A stretch of 64,000 nucleotides of DNA from Glandiceps talaboti. Its lineage: Eukaryota; Hemichordata; Enteropneusta; Spengelidae. A program made the position numbers and the translations under genes. Shown here piece after piece: positions 1 to 11,013 of the stretch. Position 1 is the stretch's first letter, and the number at the start of each line of letters is the position of its first letter. The notes beneath the pieces were generated by a model. It saw only the letters and a list, made by a program, of their open reading frames with translations, ran no database searches and was not told where the DNA came from. The stretch covers positions 15,289,822-15,353,821 of the forward strand of contig NC_135570.1 of the NCBI RefSeq assembly GCF_964340395.1, given 5' to 3'.

Positions 1-1195
1 TTAGTCAGTGTCAGTGGTTAGTGGTTGGCTTAGCTATTGTCAGTGGTTAGTGGTTGGCTTAGCTATTGTCAGTGGTTAGTGGTTGGCTTAGCTATTGTCA
101 GTGGTTAGTGGTTGGCTTAGTCATTGTCAGTGGTTAGTGGTTGGCTTAGTCAGTGTCAGTGGATAGTGGTTGGCTTAGTCAGTGTCAGTGGTTAGTGGTT
201 GGCTTAGCTATTGTCAGTGGTTAGTGGCTGGCTTAGCTATTGTCAGTGGTTAGTGGTTGGCTTAGCTATTGTCAGTGGTTAGTGGTTGGCTTAGCTATTG
301 TCAGTGGTTAGTGGTTGGCTTAGCTATTGTCAGTGGTTAGTGGTTGGCTTAGTCATTGTCAGTGGTTAGTGGTTGGCTTAGTCATTGTCAGTGGTTAGTG
401 GTTGGCTTAGCTATTGTCAGTGGTTAGTGGTTGGCTTAGCTATTGTCAGTGGTTAGTGGTTGGCTTAGCTATTGTCAGTGGTTAGTGGTTGGCTTAGTCA
501 TTGTCAGTGGTTAGTGGTTGGCTTAGTCATTGTCAGTGGTTAGTGGTTGGCTTAGCTATTGTCAGTGGTTAGTGGTTGGCTTAGCTATTGTCAGTGGTTA
601 GTGGTTGGCTTAGTCATTGTCAGTGGTTAGTGGTTGGCTTAGCTATTGTCAGTGGTTAGTGGTTGGCTTAGTCAGTGTCAGTGGATAGTGGTTGGCTTAG
701 CTATTGTCAGTGGTTAGTGGTTGGCTTAGTCATTGTCAGTGGTTAGTGGTTGGCTTAGCTATTGTCAGTGGTTAGTGGTTGGCTTAGCTATTGTCAGTGG
801 TTAGTGGTTGGTTTAGTCAGTGTCAGTGGTTAGTGGTTGGCTTAGTCATTGTCAGTGGTTAGTGGTTGGCTTAGCTATTGTCAGTGGTTAGTGGTTGGCT
901 TAGCTATTGTCAGTGGTTAGTGGTTGGCTTAGTCAGTGTCAGTGGTTAGTGGTTGGCTTAGTCATTGTCAGTGGTTAGTGGTTGGCTTAGCTATTGTCAG
1001 TGGTTAGTGGTTGGCTTAGCTTTTGTCAGTGGTTAGTGGTTGGTTTAGTCAGTGTCAGTGGTTAGTGGTTGGCTTAGCTATTTTCAGTGGTTAGTGGTTG
1101 GCTTAGTCATTGTCAAATGGTTAGCAGTTGGCTTAGCTATTGTCAGTGGTTAGTGGTTGGCTTAGCTATTGTCAGTGGTTAGTGGTTGGCTTAGC
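1..1195. repeat. 29-bp minisatellite, ~41 copies, cut by window start
   Basis: Tandem units of 29 bp share the core TTAGTGGTTGGCTTAG followed by a variable hexamer (GCTATT, GTCATT or GTCAGT) and GTCAGTGG. Units are nearly identical, and the three variants are interspersed instead of being grouped in blocks. The array starts before base 1, so its full size is unknown. It ends at about 1195, where CCAGTTAGTGAGAA begins; this 14-mer recurs 60 bp further on. No function is implied. The low divergence suggests recent expansion. Confidence 0.97.
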
Positions 1196-3100
1196 CAGTT
1201 AGTGAGAACACACCAACTGCCTCTAACATGGCAAGCGTGTACTTCCTTAACTCCCCAGTTAGTGAGAATTAAAGTGCATGCCATATTATGTATAAAAGTA
1301 CCATGTTTAGTAGTCTACTGTATAATCACAAACTTTAAGACATTTTCAAGTATTTGAAATCTGACATACGGTATCAATCACAATAAAGTCGTTGTTATGT
1401 AAATAGATTGAATTCATACCATGGGGATAACTTCAGATTATTAAATAGTGTCCACAGGGTTCATATGCCTTAGTCCTGGAAAATGTAATTTACTCCAGGA
1501 AAACGAAATGTAAGAAATGATGAACGTTTAAATTGTTGATAATTCCCACTGTGAAGCTAGTCAAGTTTCATCAGTTTATCTCAAAAAACTCCAGAAAATG
1601 TTTAATTTATTTATTGTTTGTTCTGTGGGACATTTGTTCACAGACAGCATTTTGTGTCAAAGTTTGTTGTTCAGTGTTCGGCTAAGGTTTGTTTGTTTGT
1701 TCTTTCAGTGTTTTAAGAGATATTTGTCTAGTGTTTATGCTTAAGGTTTGTTTGTTCGTTGTTTGTACAACTGAAAGTGTGTTTTTGAGTATATTGTACA
1801 AAGAACATTTATTCAATACATCTGTACATAGATGTTTAGAACCTATAGTTACACTAAAGGCAAAATCTTAGAAAATTGGAACTTAGATTGAAATCTTAGA
1901 AAATCATGCTACAGACAGAATTCTGTTCCTGTATTGAATATCATTTGACTTCCTGATTACTACTTTTCTTCATGGTTGTTGAGAATGGAGAATTACTGGG
2001 ATATAAATGCACACTCAGGCTTAGGTTAATAAAATTTGACGTACGAGTCTTGTCATTTTACTGCTGTTGCCACGGTGAATCCAAATGTTCACAGATGATG
2101 AACCATGCATTGAATTCAGTGAAAGTCAAATGTGTCTTTCCAGTCCTAAATATTCAGAATATGTTCAGATCAATGCTGGCCTTTCAGTGTTGGCTTCTCT
2201 TAGTAGGCATTGGGATCAAGAAATCCATTCGTAGGCATATTTAAATGCATGAGGAGAGAAGTATAATTACAAAGTACATGTGCATGGAGAGGAGAGACGT
2301 AATTGAGTGTACAGTTAAGAATTTTTGATTGTAAAGATTATTCATGTGTACTGATCTTTGGAGTGGAAATCAATAGTGGGTATTAAAGTCAACTGGCAGT
2401 GTACAGATAATCATTTGAATCATTAGTTTTGTAGTCTTCAGTCATGTGGTATGCATCCACCTATGTAATCCTTGTAGTATACACAAACATATTTCTGTGT
2501 ACACGTACATTCTAAATTGTCATACTGTAGACGTAGATATATGTTCACCAATACAGTCCTCAACTGGTCTTAGTTCCTATATAGTTCCATTGCCATTTAC
2601 ACCTCCACTCACAGTATAGTCAAAGTCGTTACTCCAGAAGTCCTGAGATGCATGAGATGCAATTTAAAATTCATCCACAGCCACCCACACAGTCATTAAT
2701 ATCATGTCTTCGTTAATCAATCACAAAACTCTAACCAATATACCACAGTCTCTCATAAAGTTAGTGTTTATTGGGGCAGTTGCGTAATGTCCAAATATGT
2801 TATATTTGTCAGCTCAGGATGCTACTTATACACTGTTTATGTCACTATAACAGTTGGGGGTTCACTGATTAGATGGACAATTTGTTGTGCTGATTGAGGG
2901 ACTTTGACCAGACTTGGTTTAGTTAGAAACCCTGTTGGTATCCAAACTAGTCTTCAAATAATTCTTCTATGATTTATTATTAAAACCTGGTGCACTGTTT
3001 ATAATCATACAAAATGGCATTTTGGTGACTGATTATTTTCTCAGCTTTTTTTGGCAGTGAAATATTAAGTGGAAATAAGTCTTTTAACCCTTTCACCACT
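1196..3100. other. Single-copy AT-rich DNA, no gene recognised
   Basis: Short open frames occur at 1689-1871 and 1972-2244, but neither resembles a known protein or carries splice-flanked exon signals I can defend. A small duplication of AAGGTTTGTTTGTT lies at about 1684 and 1743. Read as intronic or intergenic. Confidence 0.6.
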
Positions 3101-3101
3101 G

Positions 3102-3121
3102 ATTCCCACTATAGTGGGAAT
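3102..3121. repeat. Perfect 20-bp palindrome
   Basis: ATTCCCACTATAGTGGGAAT is its own reverse complement with no spacer. It follows AACCCTTTCACCACTG. It could be a binding site for a symmetric dimer or the remnant of a hairpin element. The sequence alone does not decide. Confidence 0.8.
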
Positions 3122-3174
3122 GTGAAAGTGCTAATTCCAAACATTTTCACGTTTACAGTAATACAAGGCTGATA

Positions 3175-3570
3175 CTCGTATTAACTTCAGTTGCATAACG
3201 CATCTGTGGATTTATACTAAATAATAAGCATCTACAGAGTGTTTTTGTCATAATACTGGGATTTTCATTTACCCAACAAATCTATGGTTCTATGTATTTA
3301 TACCATATCATGTCTAGAGATACTGTCTTTGTCATAATACCAGGACTTGTAATTACACACGGAATCTTATCCTGGTCAACATTATGGAAAATTAAAGTGT
3401 CTATACCTTGGACTTTCAGTTCCACAACAAATTGATGGATTTATACAACATAATCAGTGTCTAGTGGTACAGTGTGTATATCAGGAATTTCATTGACAAA
3501 TTTGACTGATTTTATATACAAGTGTCTAGTGGTACAGTCTTTGCCAAAATAGTAGGAATTTTTAGCTAGA
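3175..3570. repeat. Decayed ~85-bp tandem repeat, about 4-5 units
   Basis: Recurring landmarks are GTCATAATAC at about 3247 and 3330, GTGTCTAGTGGTACAGT at about 3457 and 3523, and TGGATTTATAC at about 3207 and 3434. Units differ by many substitutions and indels, so this is an old array. Confidence 0.55.
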
Positions 3571-4163
3571 TATTGATGAATGTAAACTGTTAATGTCAAA
3601 TAATTTTGTCAATGGTGTTAGTAATATAATAAGACAGATTTTTAAAAAGATTATCAGTGTAAAGACATGCTATAAACACATAAATGAGTTTACAATTTGA
3701 TCACTATCACTATCATTTGGAACTAGTTTTACATGAACAATTTATATAATCCGCTGCCACAACATTCTTAACAATATGGCCGGTTTCTTTATAACACAAC
3801 AGACCAATAAGTCTGTGTAAACATCATCTAATTAATGTGTAATATTACAAACACAATATTTGATATAATATCATTGATTTCCATTCAAGAAACCCTGTCC
3901 AGTGTTAATGTCGTGTGTCAATAGTACTAATAAAATGTAATAGAGGTATTGTAATATTGGGTTGTTTTTTTTGACAAGACTATCGATTAAATTCTAGTTT
4001 TTGACAAATGTAGGAAAGATTACGCCAAGTTGTCAATGTGTATTATTTTGGGTTGATAAAAAGTTGACACATGGCTTAGTCTTCATTAATTACTGACATT
4101 TTGATGCCATGTGAGATCTCTTCTTTAGGTTCTCAGAACAATAACATGAACAAGATAGAATAT
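3571..4163. other. Single-copy AT-rich DNA
   Basis: No gene, RNA or strong repeat recognised between the decayed 85-bp repeat and the foldback element. Confidence 0.5.
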
Positions 4164-4363
4164 GACAGAACCCTATCACATGTGAGTGCAAGTGTGGCAT
4201 ACTCGGGGTCTCGGGGTATTTGCATCAGTGCTTGTAGTGTTCTCTGCATCTGTACTTTTACTTGCTCTAGGCTTGTGAAAGTGAAGCAGAAAATACTGCA
4301 AGTATGCAGGCAAATACCCCCAAAGTACCCACACTTGTACTCATGTGACGTGAGGTTCTGTTA
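4164..4363. mobile_element. Foldback (MITE-like) element, ~200 bp
   Basis: The left half (ACAGAACCCTATCACATG, then GAGTGCAAGTGTGG, then GGGGTATTTGC) reappears reverse-complemented in the right half (GCAAATACCCC, CCACACTTGTACTC, CATGTGACGTGAGGTTCTGT). The inner parts also pair (TGCTTGTAGTGTTCTCTGC with GCAGAAAATACTGCAAGTA), so almost the whole element folds on itself. No coding capacity. It ends directly against a LINE 3' end that starts at 4371. A related half-copy lies near 32418-32505. Confidence 0.8.
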
Positions 4364-4370
4364 TTATTAA

Positions 4371-4610
4371 AAACTGTCACCATCCTACATCATTGAACTA
4401 ATACCCATACACAAGCCAACACGTGCCCTACGTTCTAGTACTCATCTTACACTTGCCATTCCACGTGTTGCAACTACCACGTACGGAGATCGCGCCTTCT
4501 CTGTTGCCGGTCCTAAGTTATGGAACTCTCTCCCAATTCACATTAGGAGAGCGGTATCGATCGAAACATTCAAGTCCCAACTAAAGACATACTTGTTTAC
4601 AAACTTTTAG
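4371..4610 (+). pseudogene. C-terminal remnant of a LINE reverse-transcriptase polyprotein
   Basis: The frame reads from KLSPSYIIELIP to KSQLKTYLFTNF and a TAG stop. It includes GDRAFSVAGPKLWNSLP, the characteristic tail of many CR1/L2/Jockey-like ORF2 proteins (established family feature). About 79 codons remain. The frame is closed upstream by a stop at 4368 beside the foldback element, and no catalytic RT motifs are present. It is a 5'-truncated, dead copy. The intact frame and clean stop suggest a fairly recent insertion. Confidence 0.9.
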
Positions 4611-4752
4611 AACATACTATACTTTTAGTGCAGTAATCAATGTTTTTTTTTTTTTTTTTTTTTTTTTTTTCTTCTCAGTATTGTAAAGCGCATTGAGGCT
4701 GTTGCGTAATGCGCTGATAAGAATTTATTATTATTATTATTATTATTATTAC
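4611..4752 (+). mobile_element. LINE 3' UTR with (ATT)n tail
   Basis: Continues from the LINE remnant. It holds a run of 28 T at 4643-4670, then a short self-complementary segment (GTAAAGCGCATTGAG … GTAATGCGCTGATAAG), and ends in about nine ATT repeats at 4724-4751. A hairpin plus a short tandem-repeat tail is usual at CR1/L2-type 3' ends. The T run is an unusual internal expansion. Confidence 0.85.
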
Positions 4753-5620
4753 ATTGTGTTTATCAGAAACGGCAAATTTTCATAAAAATCATGAAAATCA
4801 TACAATGTGTAGTGAACGATCATGTCCTCATTTGCATATCATTTATACGCAGATATGCAATAATGTTTTCGGTTGCTGTGAAAATATCACTTGTATGGGC
4901 ACGCACCGGCGCTCACCGGAGCAAGTAATCCTAGGTACATAATAATGTGTAATAATGAGAGGAATTAACCAATCAACATTATATTGTACACTTTACAGGC
5001 TTTTAATACTAAATAGTGAAATTCGTGTATAAGACTTGCTATAGTGTGGTGTAAAGGTAACATATTTCAACACCATAGTTTTGTAAAATTTTAAATTATA
5101 GAAGAAAGGAAACAAAATGAAAAGATATTAGTTCTAAGATCATCTTTAACATTGAAGAATTCTAAGTCACCCTCTTTTTTTCATCAATATTTATCGTACA
5201 ACTAAAAACGCTGTTAAAATGTCTTGTGTCAAAAAAACAATATTGATTCAAAATTTTCAAATTCCATGTATTGATCGGAAAGAAGGAAATTTCCAATTTG
5301 TGTTTGCAGACATTTTAGAATATATAGTCTGGAGTTAGATCCCGAAGTATTTATAGACGGTAATATTTATTGATTGAAATCTAAATAGACACAATTAGAG
5401 AGTGAAAATCAAAACATTAAAGGGCTGAAAATTACAAATAATTCGGTGTTCATTAAATTTTAGACATGTTAAATTTTACACTGTGGTTAAATAATTTCAA
5501 GCCTTAGGCTAAAGTTAGTATACAACCTATTCCAATTTTTGTTTGTTTTTGAAAAATTATGCCAAACCCTTTTTAAATGGAAAGAGTTGAAGCCATATAA
5601 TTACATATGTTATAAAAGTC
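4753..5620. other. Single-copy AT-rich DNA
   Basis: No gene or RNA recognised. A 62-codon open frame at 4754-4942 has no recognisable similarity. Confidence 0.55.
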
Positions 5621-5629
5621 TCCTTGATT

Positions 5630-6195
5630 ACTTAATAGTAAGTTCAAAATTATAACAAAATTTCTGAGACTAATTATTCCTGTTTGAGTAAACAGTAGGT
5701 TTTGATAATTTCACAACCTTAGAACTTACTGGTTATTATTTCCGGTGAATTTTCTTTATTACTGAGCCTCTGGACTGTAACTTAATTATATTAGAATCAA
5801 AATATTAACATATATGCCAAGAAAAATAACTGGAATTAATACTGCTAAAGGTACTTTTAAATTAATTACAAGTTGGGTTTGGATAATTTGACTGCCTCAA
5901 AACTTTCTGATTCTACTTGTAATGGTGAGCAATGTATTAATCTAACTGCAGGTTCAAAAATGATGACAAAAATTCTGAGATATAGTATTGGTTATAGGTA
6001 AAGTCGGATTTCATAAATTTCATTGCCTCAGAATATATCTTTAATACCGAACAATATTTTCTATATCTGCTTGACTTATGATTCAAATATGATACAATAA
6101 TTCAAGGGGAGATGATTCTAGTTGCAGAAATTTGGGCTTTTAATTTAGTTAAAGGGTTTGATTTTTATAATTTAAACTGTTGCCTCATAAATTAC
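5630..6195. repeat. Decayed ~130-180 bp tandem repeat, about 4 units
   Basis: Related segments recur: GATAATTTCACAACCTTAGAA (from 5703), GATAATTTGACTGCCTCAAA (5882), ATAAATTTCATTGCCTCAGA (6013) and ATAATTTAAACTGTTGCCTC (6165), each followed by TTACTG- or TTCTGA-like text. Spacings are uneven, so the array is old and indel-rich. Confidence 0.55.
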
Positions 6196-6319
6196 TGACT
6201 ATATTAAATATACATGCAGTTGGTGCTGATGCACAGTATTGTCCATCTTTACATGGATACTACTGCTTAAAGGGGTGTAGTCTGTAAGTATGGTTTTTGA
6301 TGGATTGTTTGATTTCAAA

Positions 6320-6500
6320 ATCAGCTGAAAGGCTCCGTTCCAGTTAGGATTGAAATTATGGAGTGAAAAACAGTTGTCTGGCAGAGCTTAGAAAAAAGTT
6401 GGTCTTGAACAAAAGAATGATCCTATGTAATCCTTAGGGCTTCAATGATAAGATAAGAATAATGCAAGAACCTGGGATTGAATCGTAGGCCTTTAATAAT
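6320..6500 (+). repeat. Dispersed repeat family D, copy 1
   Basis: Shares CAGTTGTCTGGCAGAG, AGTTGGTCTTGAACAAAAGA and ATGTAATCCTTA, then GATAAG and CCTGGGATTGAA, with copies at 25.4-25.9 kb and 53.93-54.04 kb. There is no coding signal. The element class is unknown. Confidence 0.7.
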
Positions 6501-6634
6501 ATATTATTCGAACAACTCTGAAATATCTTGAATCCTGTCCAGCAAGGGCAGGTTGAGCTTTCACAAGGAATTTGATATATAAATTTGGATACGGTGAGGC
6601 CTAAAAAAATTGTGTGGTACTGATTATGCTCATT

Positions 6635-6990
6635 TTTTAGACTAGGTGGGGTACTAGGTATAGATTTTTTTATTTTATTTTTTTAAATTTTTATTTTCAT
6701 GTGTGAGTTTCTAGTTCAGGTAGTTATGTTTTCCATATGGTCTCACTGTTCTTGGTTTCTTCTCATCAGATATACAGCCATTATACGGATTGGAAGAACA
6801 TGTTTAATTTTTCTTTTTTAGGTTGATGTCAGTCTCCACGTCCACTATTTCTTGAGAGACTTCATACAGCTTTCATGATTATATTATTTATTCTCATATA
6901 TGTACAAAAATGTTTAGGGTCAGCAGCGAAAAATTAGGTGGGGTTGGGTAACTGGAACCAAACAATTTTTTTTTTTAGGCGTGAGTGAAA
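6635..6990 (+). mobile_element. Dispersed repeat family A, copy 1 (~350 bp)
   Basis: Runs from an AGGTGGGGTA/AGATTTTTTT block, through AGGTAGTTATGTTTTCCAT and a CAGATATACAGCCATTA segment, to TTAGGGTCAGC and TGGAACCAAACAATTTTTTT. Other copies lie at 19.45-19.86 kb (-), 33.42-33.53 kb (-, partial), 37.60-37.84 kb (-, internally deleted) and 45.29-45.64 kb (+). No open frame is conserved across copies, so it is probably a short non-autonomous element. Confidence 0.75.
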
Positions 6991-7129
6991 CTACATGTAC
7001 AAGATATAAAGGATATTGTCTGTACATTTGTTGCACAGAATAAGTAAATGGTCTCCATCTTTTAGGAAACAGTTAGTTTTATTGTCATCGTCTTGTTCTT
7101 CTGGCTTTTGCCATTTTTACAGCCTTTTG

Positions 7130-7275
7130 TTTCATTGGTTTGTTTGTATATTTACTTCTTGGCATTTTTAATGTTTATATTTGTATATTTTTATCTGGAC
7201 ACTGTGTTACTAGAGGCTTTGGCTCAACAGACTATCGAGTTTAAATAAAGTCTAATAATAATAGTAATAAATGAT
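7130..7275 (+). mobile_element. Possible LINE-like 3' end (weak)
   Basis: The segment ends GAGTTTAAATAAAGTCTAAT followed by an (AAT)-rich tail. This resembles the 3' ends of LINE-type elements carrying a poly(A)-signal-like AATAAA and a tandem tail. No adjacent reverse-transcriptase remnant could be read, so it may equally be chance. Confidence 0.3.
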
Positions 7276-7365
7276 TATATGAAATAATTTATTAGATGCC
7301 AAAATTTAATTTAAAAAAACACTTTAATTTTGCTGTCCAGATTTCTTTGTACATACCAAATTGCT

Positions 7366-7640
7366 AGTGTGCCTTCAAAAACAATTTGACGCACCACTGA
7401 AACACACAATTTCTAGTGACGCACCCAAATTTGGTGTTCCTCTATCTCTTACTATTTCATAAGAAGTGCTAGTTTTTCTTATTTTGACTCACAACAACAA
7501 TTTGGCTATCGTTAGAGTGCACACTGCTGACGTGTCTCTCAGATTGGCTAGCTGAAAGACTTTGCTATCTGATTCAAAAAACTGGCTTGACAAAAAAATG
7601 AGATGCCATCAGATAGCCAATGTCTGTGCGTATCCAGTCT
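7366..7640 (+). repeat. Dispersed repeat family E, copy 1
   Basis: ATTTGACGCACCACTGAAAC, ACACAATTTCTAGTGACGCA and CTATCTCTTACTAT recur almost unchanged at 21222-21350 in the same orientation. This copy extends further, with TTGGCTATC near 7502 matched by inverted GATAGCCAA near 7614. Function and class unknown. Confidence 0.7.
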
Positions 7641-8180
7641 TTTTTTTAGTGTACATATTGTTAGTGCATTTTGTAGCACTGTTTCTAGCTAACAATGAAC
7701 AGCTCTTCATTTAACCCTGTAGAACCTAGTTCCCTCATTTATTTTTTAAGGCAACAGACTTTCTAGAAACCAGGGACTCTTCTTTCTAATCTAACAGTTA
7801 AAATGCTATACAGTTTGGTTTGACAGTGTCGTCAGCCATCACGATTTATTTATGACTGTTGTGTCTCTCTGTTTTGAAAGTTGTTCCATCAATCAATATT
7901 TTTGTACATTTGTACTGAACAGAAATAGAATTATCCTTTTAAGACAATTACTATAAAGTGGTATCCAGCCAAGATTATGCTACCGTACTATTACGAGGTA
8001 TACTAAATAATTTAGCATACATAAATTACTGAAATAGAATGATTCTCTATAAAAATCAAGGCATAAAAGTGTTGAATATTACTTTGAACTTTTTGTTAGA
8101 AGCACACTCTGAACTAAGTCGTGTTTTGTGGCTATTTGTTAACAGACTTGAAACTGTTATTGCTTAGTTTTAACTTAACA
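7641..8180. other. Single-copy AT-rich DNA
   Basis: No gene, RNA or repeat recognised. Confidence 0.5.
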
Positions 8181-8184
8181 ACAC

Positions 8185-8600
8185 CAAGACTATACCCATA
8201 ACAACAGTGTCACCAAGACTACACTCATAGCTTAATATTGAATGGCATCAAGACTAAACCCATAGCAACATTGTCACCAAGACTACACCCATAGCTTAAT
8301 TTTAAACGACACCAAGACTACACCCATAGCAACAGTGTAACCAATAGCAACAGTGTCACCAAGACTACACCCATAGCTTAATTTTAAGCAATACCAAGAC
8401 TACACCCATAGCAACAGTGTAACCAACAGCAACAGTGTCACCAAGACTACACCCATAGCTTAATTTTAAACAATACCAAGACTACACCCATAGCAACAGT
8501 GTAACCAATACCAACAGTGTCACCAAGACTACACCCATAGCTTAATTTTAAACAACACCAAGGCTACACCCATAGCAACAGCGTATAATTCAAGGATAAC
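8185..8600. repeat. ~80-bp compound tandem repeat, ~5 units
   Basis: Units alternate ACCAAGACTACACCCATAGC with AACAGTGTCACCAAGACTAC and a TTAATTTTAAAC spacer. The 18-20 bp core is itself repeated within each unit, so the larger unit grew from a shorter one. Past 8600 the same words (CATAGCAACAG, ACAACAGGGAT) continue in decayed form to about 9010. Confidence 0.85.
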
Positions 8601-9110
8601 AACAGGGATGTGTAGGGAAATGGATAAACATTTTTAAAACTGTACAGAAAATATATGCCTAGCAATAAGACCTTGCCCATAGGAACAGTGGAATGGTGGT
8701 GTATATTGAATAGATGACAACAGGGATAAATAGGCAAATGGATGACTGCTCATCCGAGAATTAAATAAATTTATATTCCTAGCAACATGACGATGACATA
8801 GCAACAGCCAAATTGTGATGTATATTGTAAGGGCAACAGCAAGGTTGGGTAGGCAAGTGCATTAACATTTAAATAAGCAACTAAGACAATGCCCATAGCA
8901 ACAGTGAAATTATGACATTTATTGTATAGCTAACAACAGGGATGGATAAACATGTGGTTAAGCATTAAAAAATTGACACATGTATGCTTAGCAACTGAGA
9001 CCACAGCAACAGTTTTTAAAAGTACTTTGCTAAGATAAACACTAATTTGTATAGCAAGAGGGACACTTCCTCAACAACAACCAATAGCACAAAGGTAGCA
9101 AAAGGGACAT
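8601..9110. repeat. Decayed continuation of the CATAGCAACAG repeat
   Basis: AACAGGGATG (8603, 8938; GGGATAAATAGG at 8723), GCCCATAG and CAACAG words recur at about 110-130 bp intervals. A 75-codon non-ATG open frame at 9047-9274 overlaps the end and is not credited as a gene. Confidence 0.45.
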
Positions 9111-9274
9111 TGTCAAGTAAATCAACCTACCAAGATGAATTTAATGTGCTACCAATCAAACCATCTGAAAATTACACCTACCAATCATTGCCATCCCAAA
9201 CTGTACAGTTGTGCTATAACGCCACGGGTGCTATTTTTCCGTTGTGTAGTTCAACAGGGAAGGGATGTGTTTAG

Positions 9275-10101
9275 AAAGGTTGTTTATAGAATATATGTGT
9301 AACATCAGTTAGTTTATAAATCTGTAGTTAGATTTCCTAATTGCTATAATCCTTCCATGCAGTTGGCAGGGAAGAGATAAGCGTCAACAATATAAGAGAT
9401 TTATAGTATGTGTCGTATTGGATTTTGGAAACAAAGTCTGCTGATGATTGAGATTCAGTGCATGTGGTGTCATCAGCACAGCCTACCATTTACCAGTGGT
9501 TTCATGGCGAGATACATCCTCCAAGAAAATTACCAAGTGAATGTTGAAGTGCCTTGAATAGTATTATTATCTAACTGTGCAGGGAATTGAAGTATAGAGC
9601 TTCACTGCAATGCCCTTTAGAAAATTTGAAATGTCAAGCATAGAGACTAATGTAATGTTTGTATTAAATTACATCAAAAGCAATATTAGGTATTATATTA
9701 TAGCATTACCAATTCCAGTGAATTTTGTGACGTCATCGCTGTACATTATTACTGATAATGTACTCCGTTATTGGGCATCGAGGCCCTGGAACGAGCATAA
9801 CAATACAAGCTTATTGTTCTGTTTCTTCATACGACTAGGTATTTTTTCGAAATGTATGTTGTTACTTATGATTGTCATTTCCACTGTTTAAAAATACAAC
9901 GCATTCATGAAACAAATTTGTGTTCACAGCAGTTCACTGAAGTGTATATGTGTGTGTACGTGTACGTACGTGTGTCGCTATGATTAGTATTCAGCTTCCG
10001 GGCCGAACATGGCAGACGATGTTCAGCGCTGTGTATAGTATACGTTGTTTTGCGTTTCTTGGTCTACAAATTCACTGGAATTGGCAAAACTATAAAATAA
10101 T
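9275..10101. other. Single-copy DNA with a perfect CRE-like octamer
   Basis: No gene recognised. TGACGTCA, the full palindromic CREB/ATF octamer, sits at 9728-9735, and another is at 25034-25041. One or two such octamers in 64 kb can occur by chance, so regulatory use is only a suggestion. Confidence 0.4.
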
Positions 10102-10243
10102 AACAATAATGTACGTCCTCCCAGTCCATAATGGACTCAAGCAAACTTTGCACTCCATAATGGGCTCGGCTGTCGCCTCGCCCATTATGTCGTTCAAAGT
10201 TTGCTTTCGTCCATTATGGGCTGGGAGGGCGTACATTATTGTT
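10102..10243. mobile_element. Foldback MITE-like palindrome, 142 bp
   Basis: AACAATAATGTACG and CCTCCCAG at the left pair with CTGGGAGG and CGTACATTATTGTT at the right. The inside pairs too (CCATAATGGACT with the right-hand CGTCCATTATGG; AAGCAAACTTTG with CAAAGTTTGCTT), leaving a small GC-rich loop (CTCGGCTGTCGCCTCG). It is GC-richer than its surroundings. No coding capacity. TA lies just outside ATGTACG on both sides, as a Tc1/mariner-type MITE would show, but palindromy makes this weak evidence. Confidence 0.85.
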
Positions 10244-10324
10244 TAAATAGTTGATGTATTATATTGCAGGCAGTATGTTCTCTACATGTAGTGTAAGGTG
10301 TAGATTTTTGTAAGAATTCAGAAG

Positions 10325-11013
10325 GGATAAAACCAGTTACTATATATTATCATATCCAGTATGTACATTATTACACCCAATGAGTGCATTATCATTGCCA
10401 GCATATACATTATCATACCCAGTAAGTGCAATATCATACCCAGTATGTATATTATTATCAATATCATACCCAGTATGTATACTATCATACCCAGTATGTG
10501 CATTATCAACCCAGTATGTATACTATCATACCCAGTATGTGCATTATCATACCCAGCATGTGCATTATCATACCCAGTATGTGCATTATCATACCCAGTA
10601 TGTGCATTGTCATACCCAGTATGTATACTATCATACCCAGTATGTGCATTATCATACCCAGTATGTATACTATCATACCCAGTATGTGCATTATCATACC
10701 CAGTATGTATACTATCATACCCAGTATGTATACTATCATACCCAGTATGTGCATTATCATACCCAGTATGTATACTATCATACCCAGTATGTGCATTATC
10801 ATACCCAGTATGTGCATTGTTATACCGAGTATGTATACTATCATACCCAGTATGTGCATTATCATACCCAGTATGTATACTATCATACCCAGTATGTATA
10901 CTATCATACCCCGTATGTGCATTATCATACCCAGTATGTATACTATCATACCCAGTATGTGCATTATCATACCCAGTATGTATACTATCATACCCAGTAT
11001 GTATACTATCATA
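10325..11013. repeat. 21-bp minisatellite, ~32 copies
   Basis: Units carry CCCAGTATGT followed by either GCATTATCATA or ATACTATCATA. The first five or six units are diverged and the rest are nearly exact. Because 21 is a multiple of three and the unit lacks stops, open frames of 185-240 codons appear on both strands, with 7-residue repeats such as YDSIHTG or YDNAHTG. No start context, flanking exon signal or known protein supports coding. Confidence 0.95.

Noticed and set aside
9047-9274. 75-codon frame rich in S and T
   Set aside because: Non-ATG start, overlaps the decayed CATAGCAACAG repeat, and no recognisable motif.
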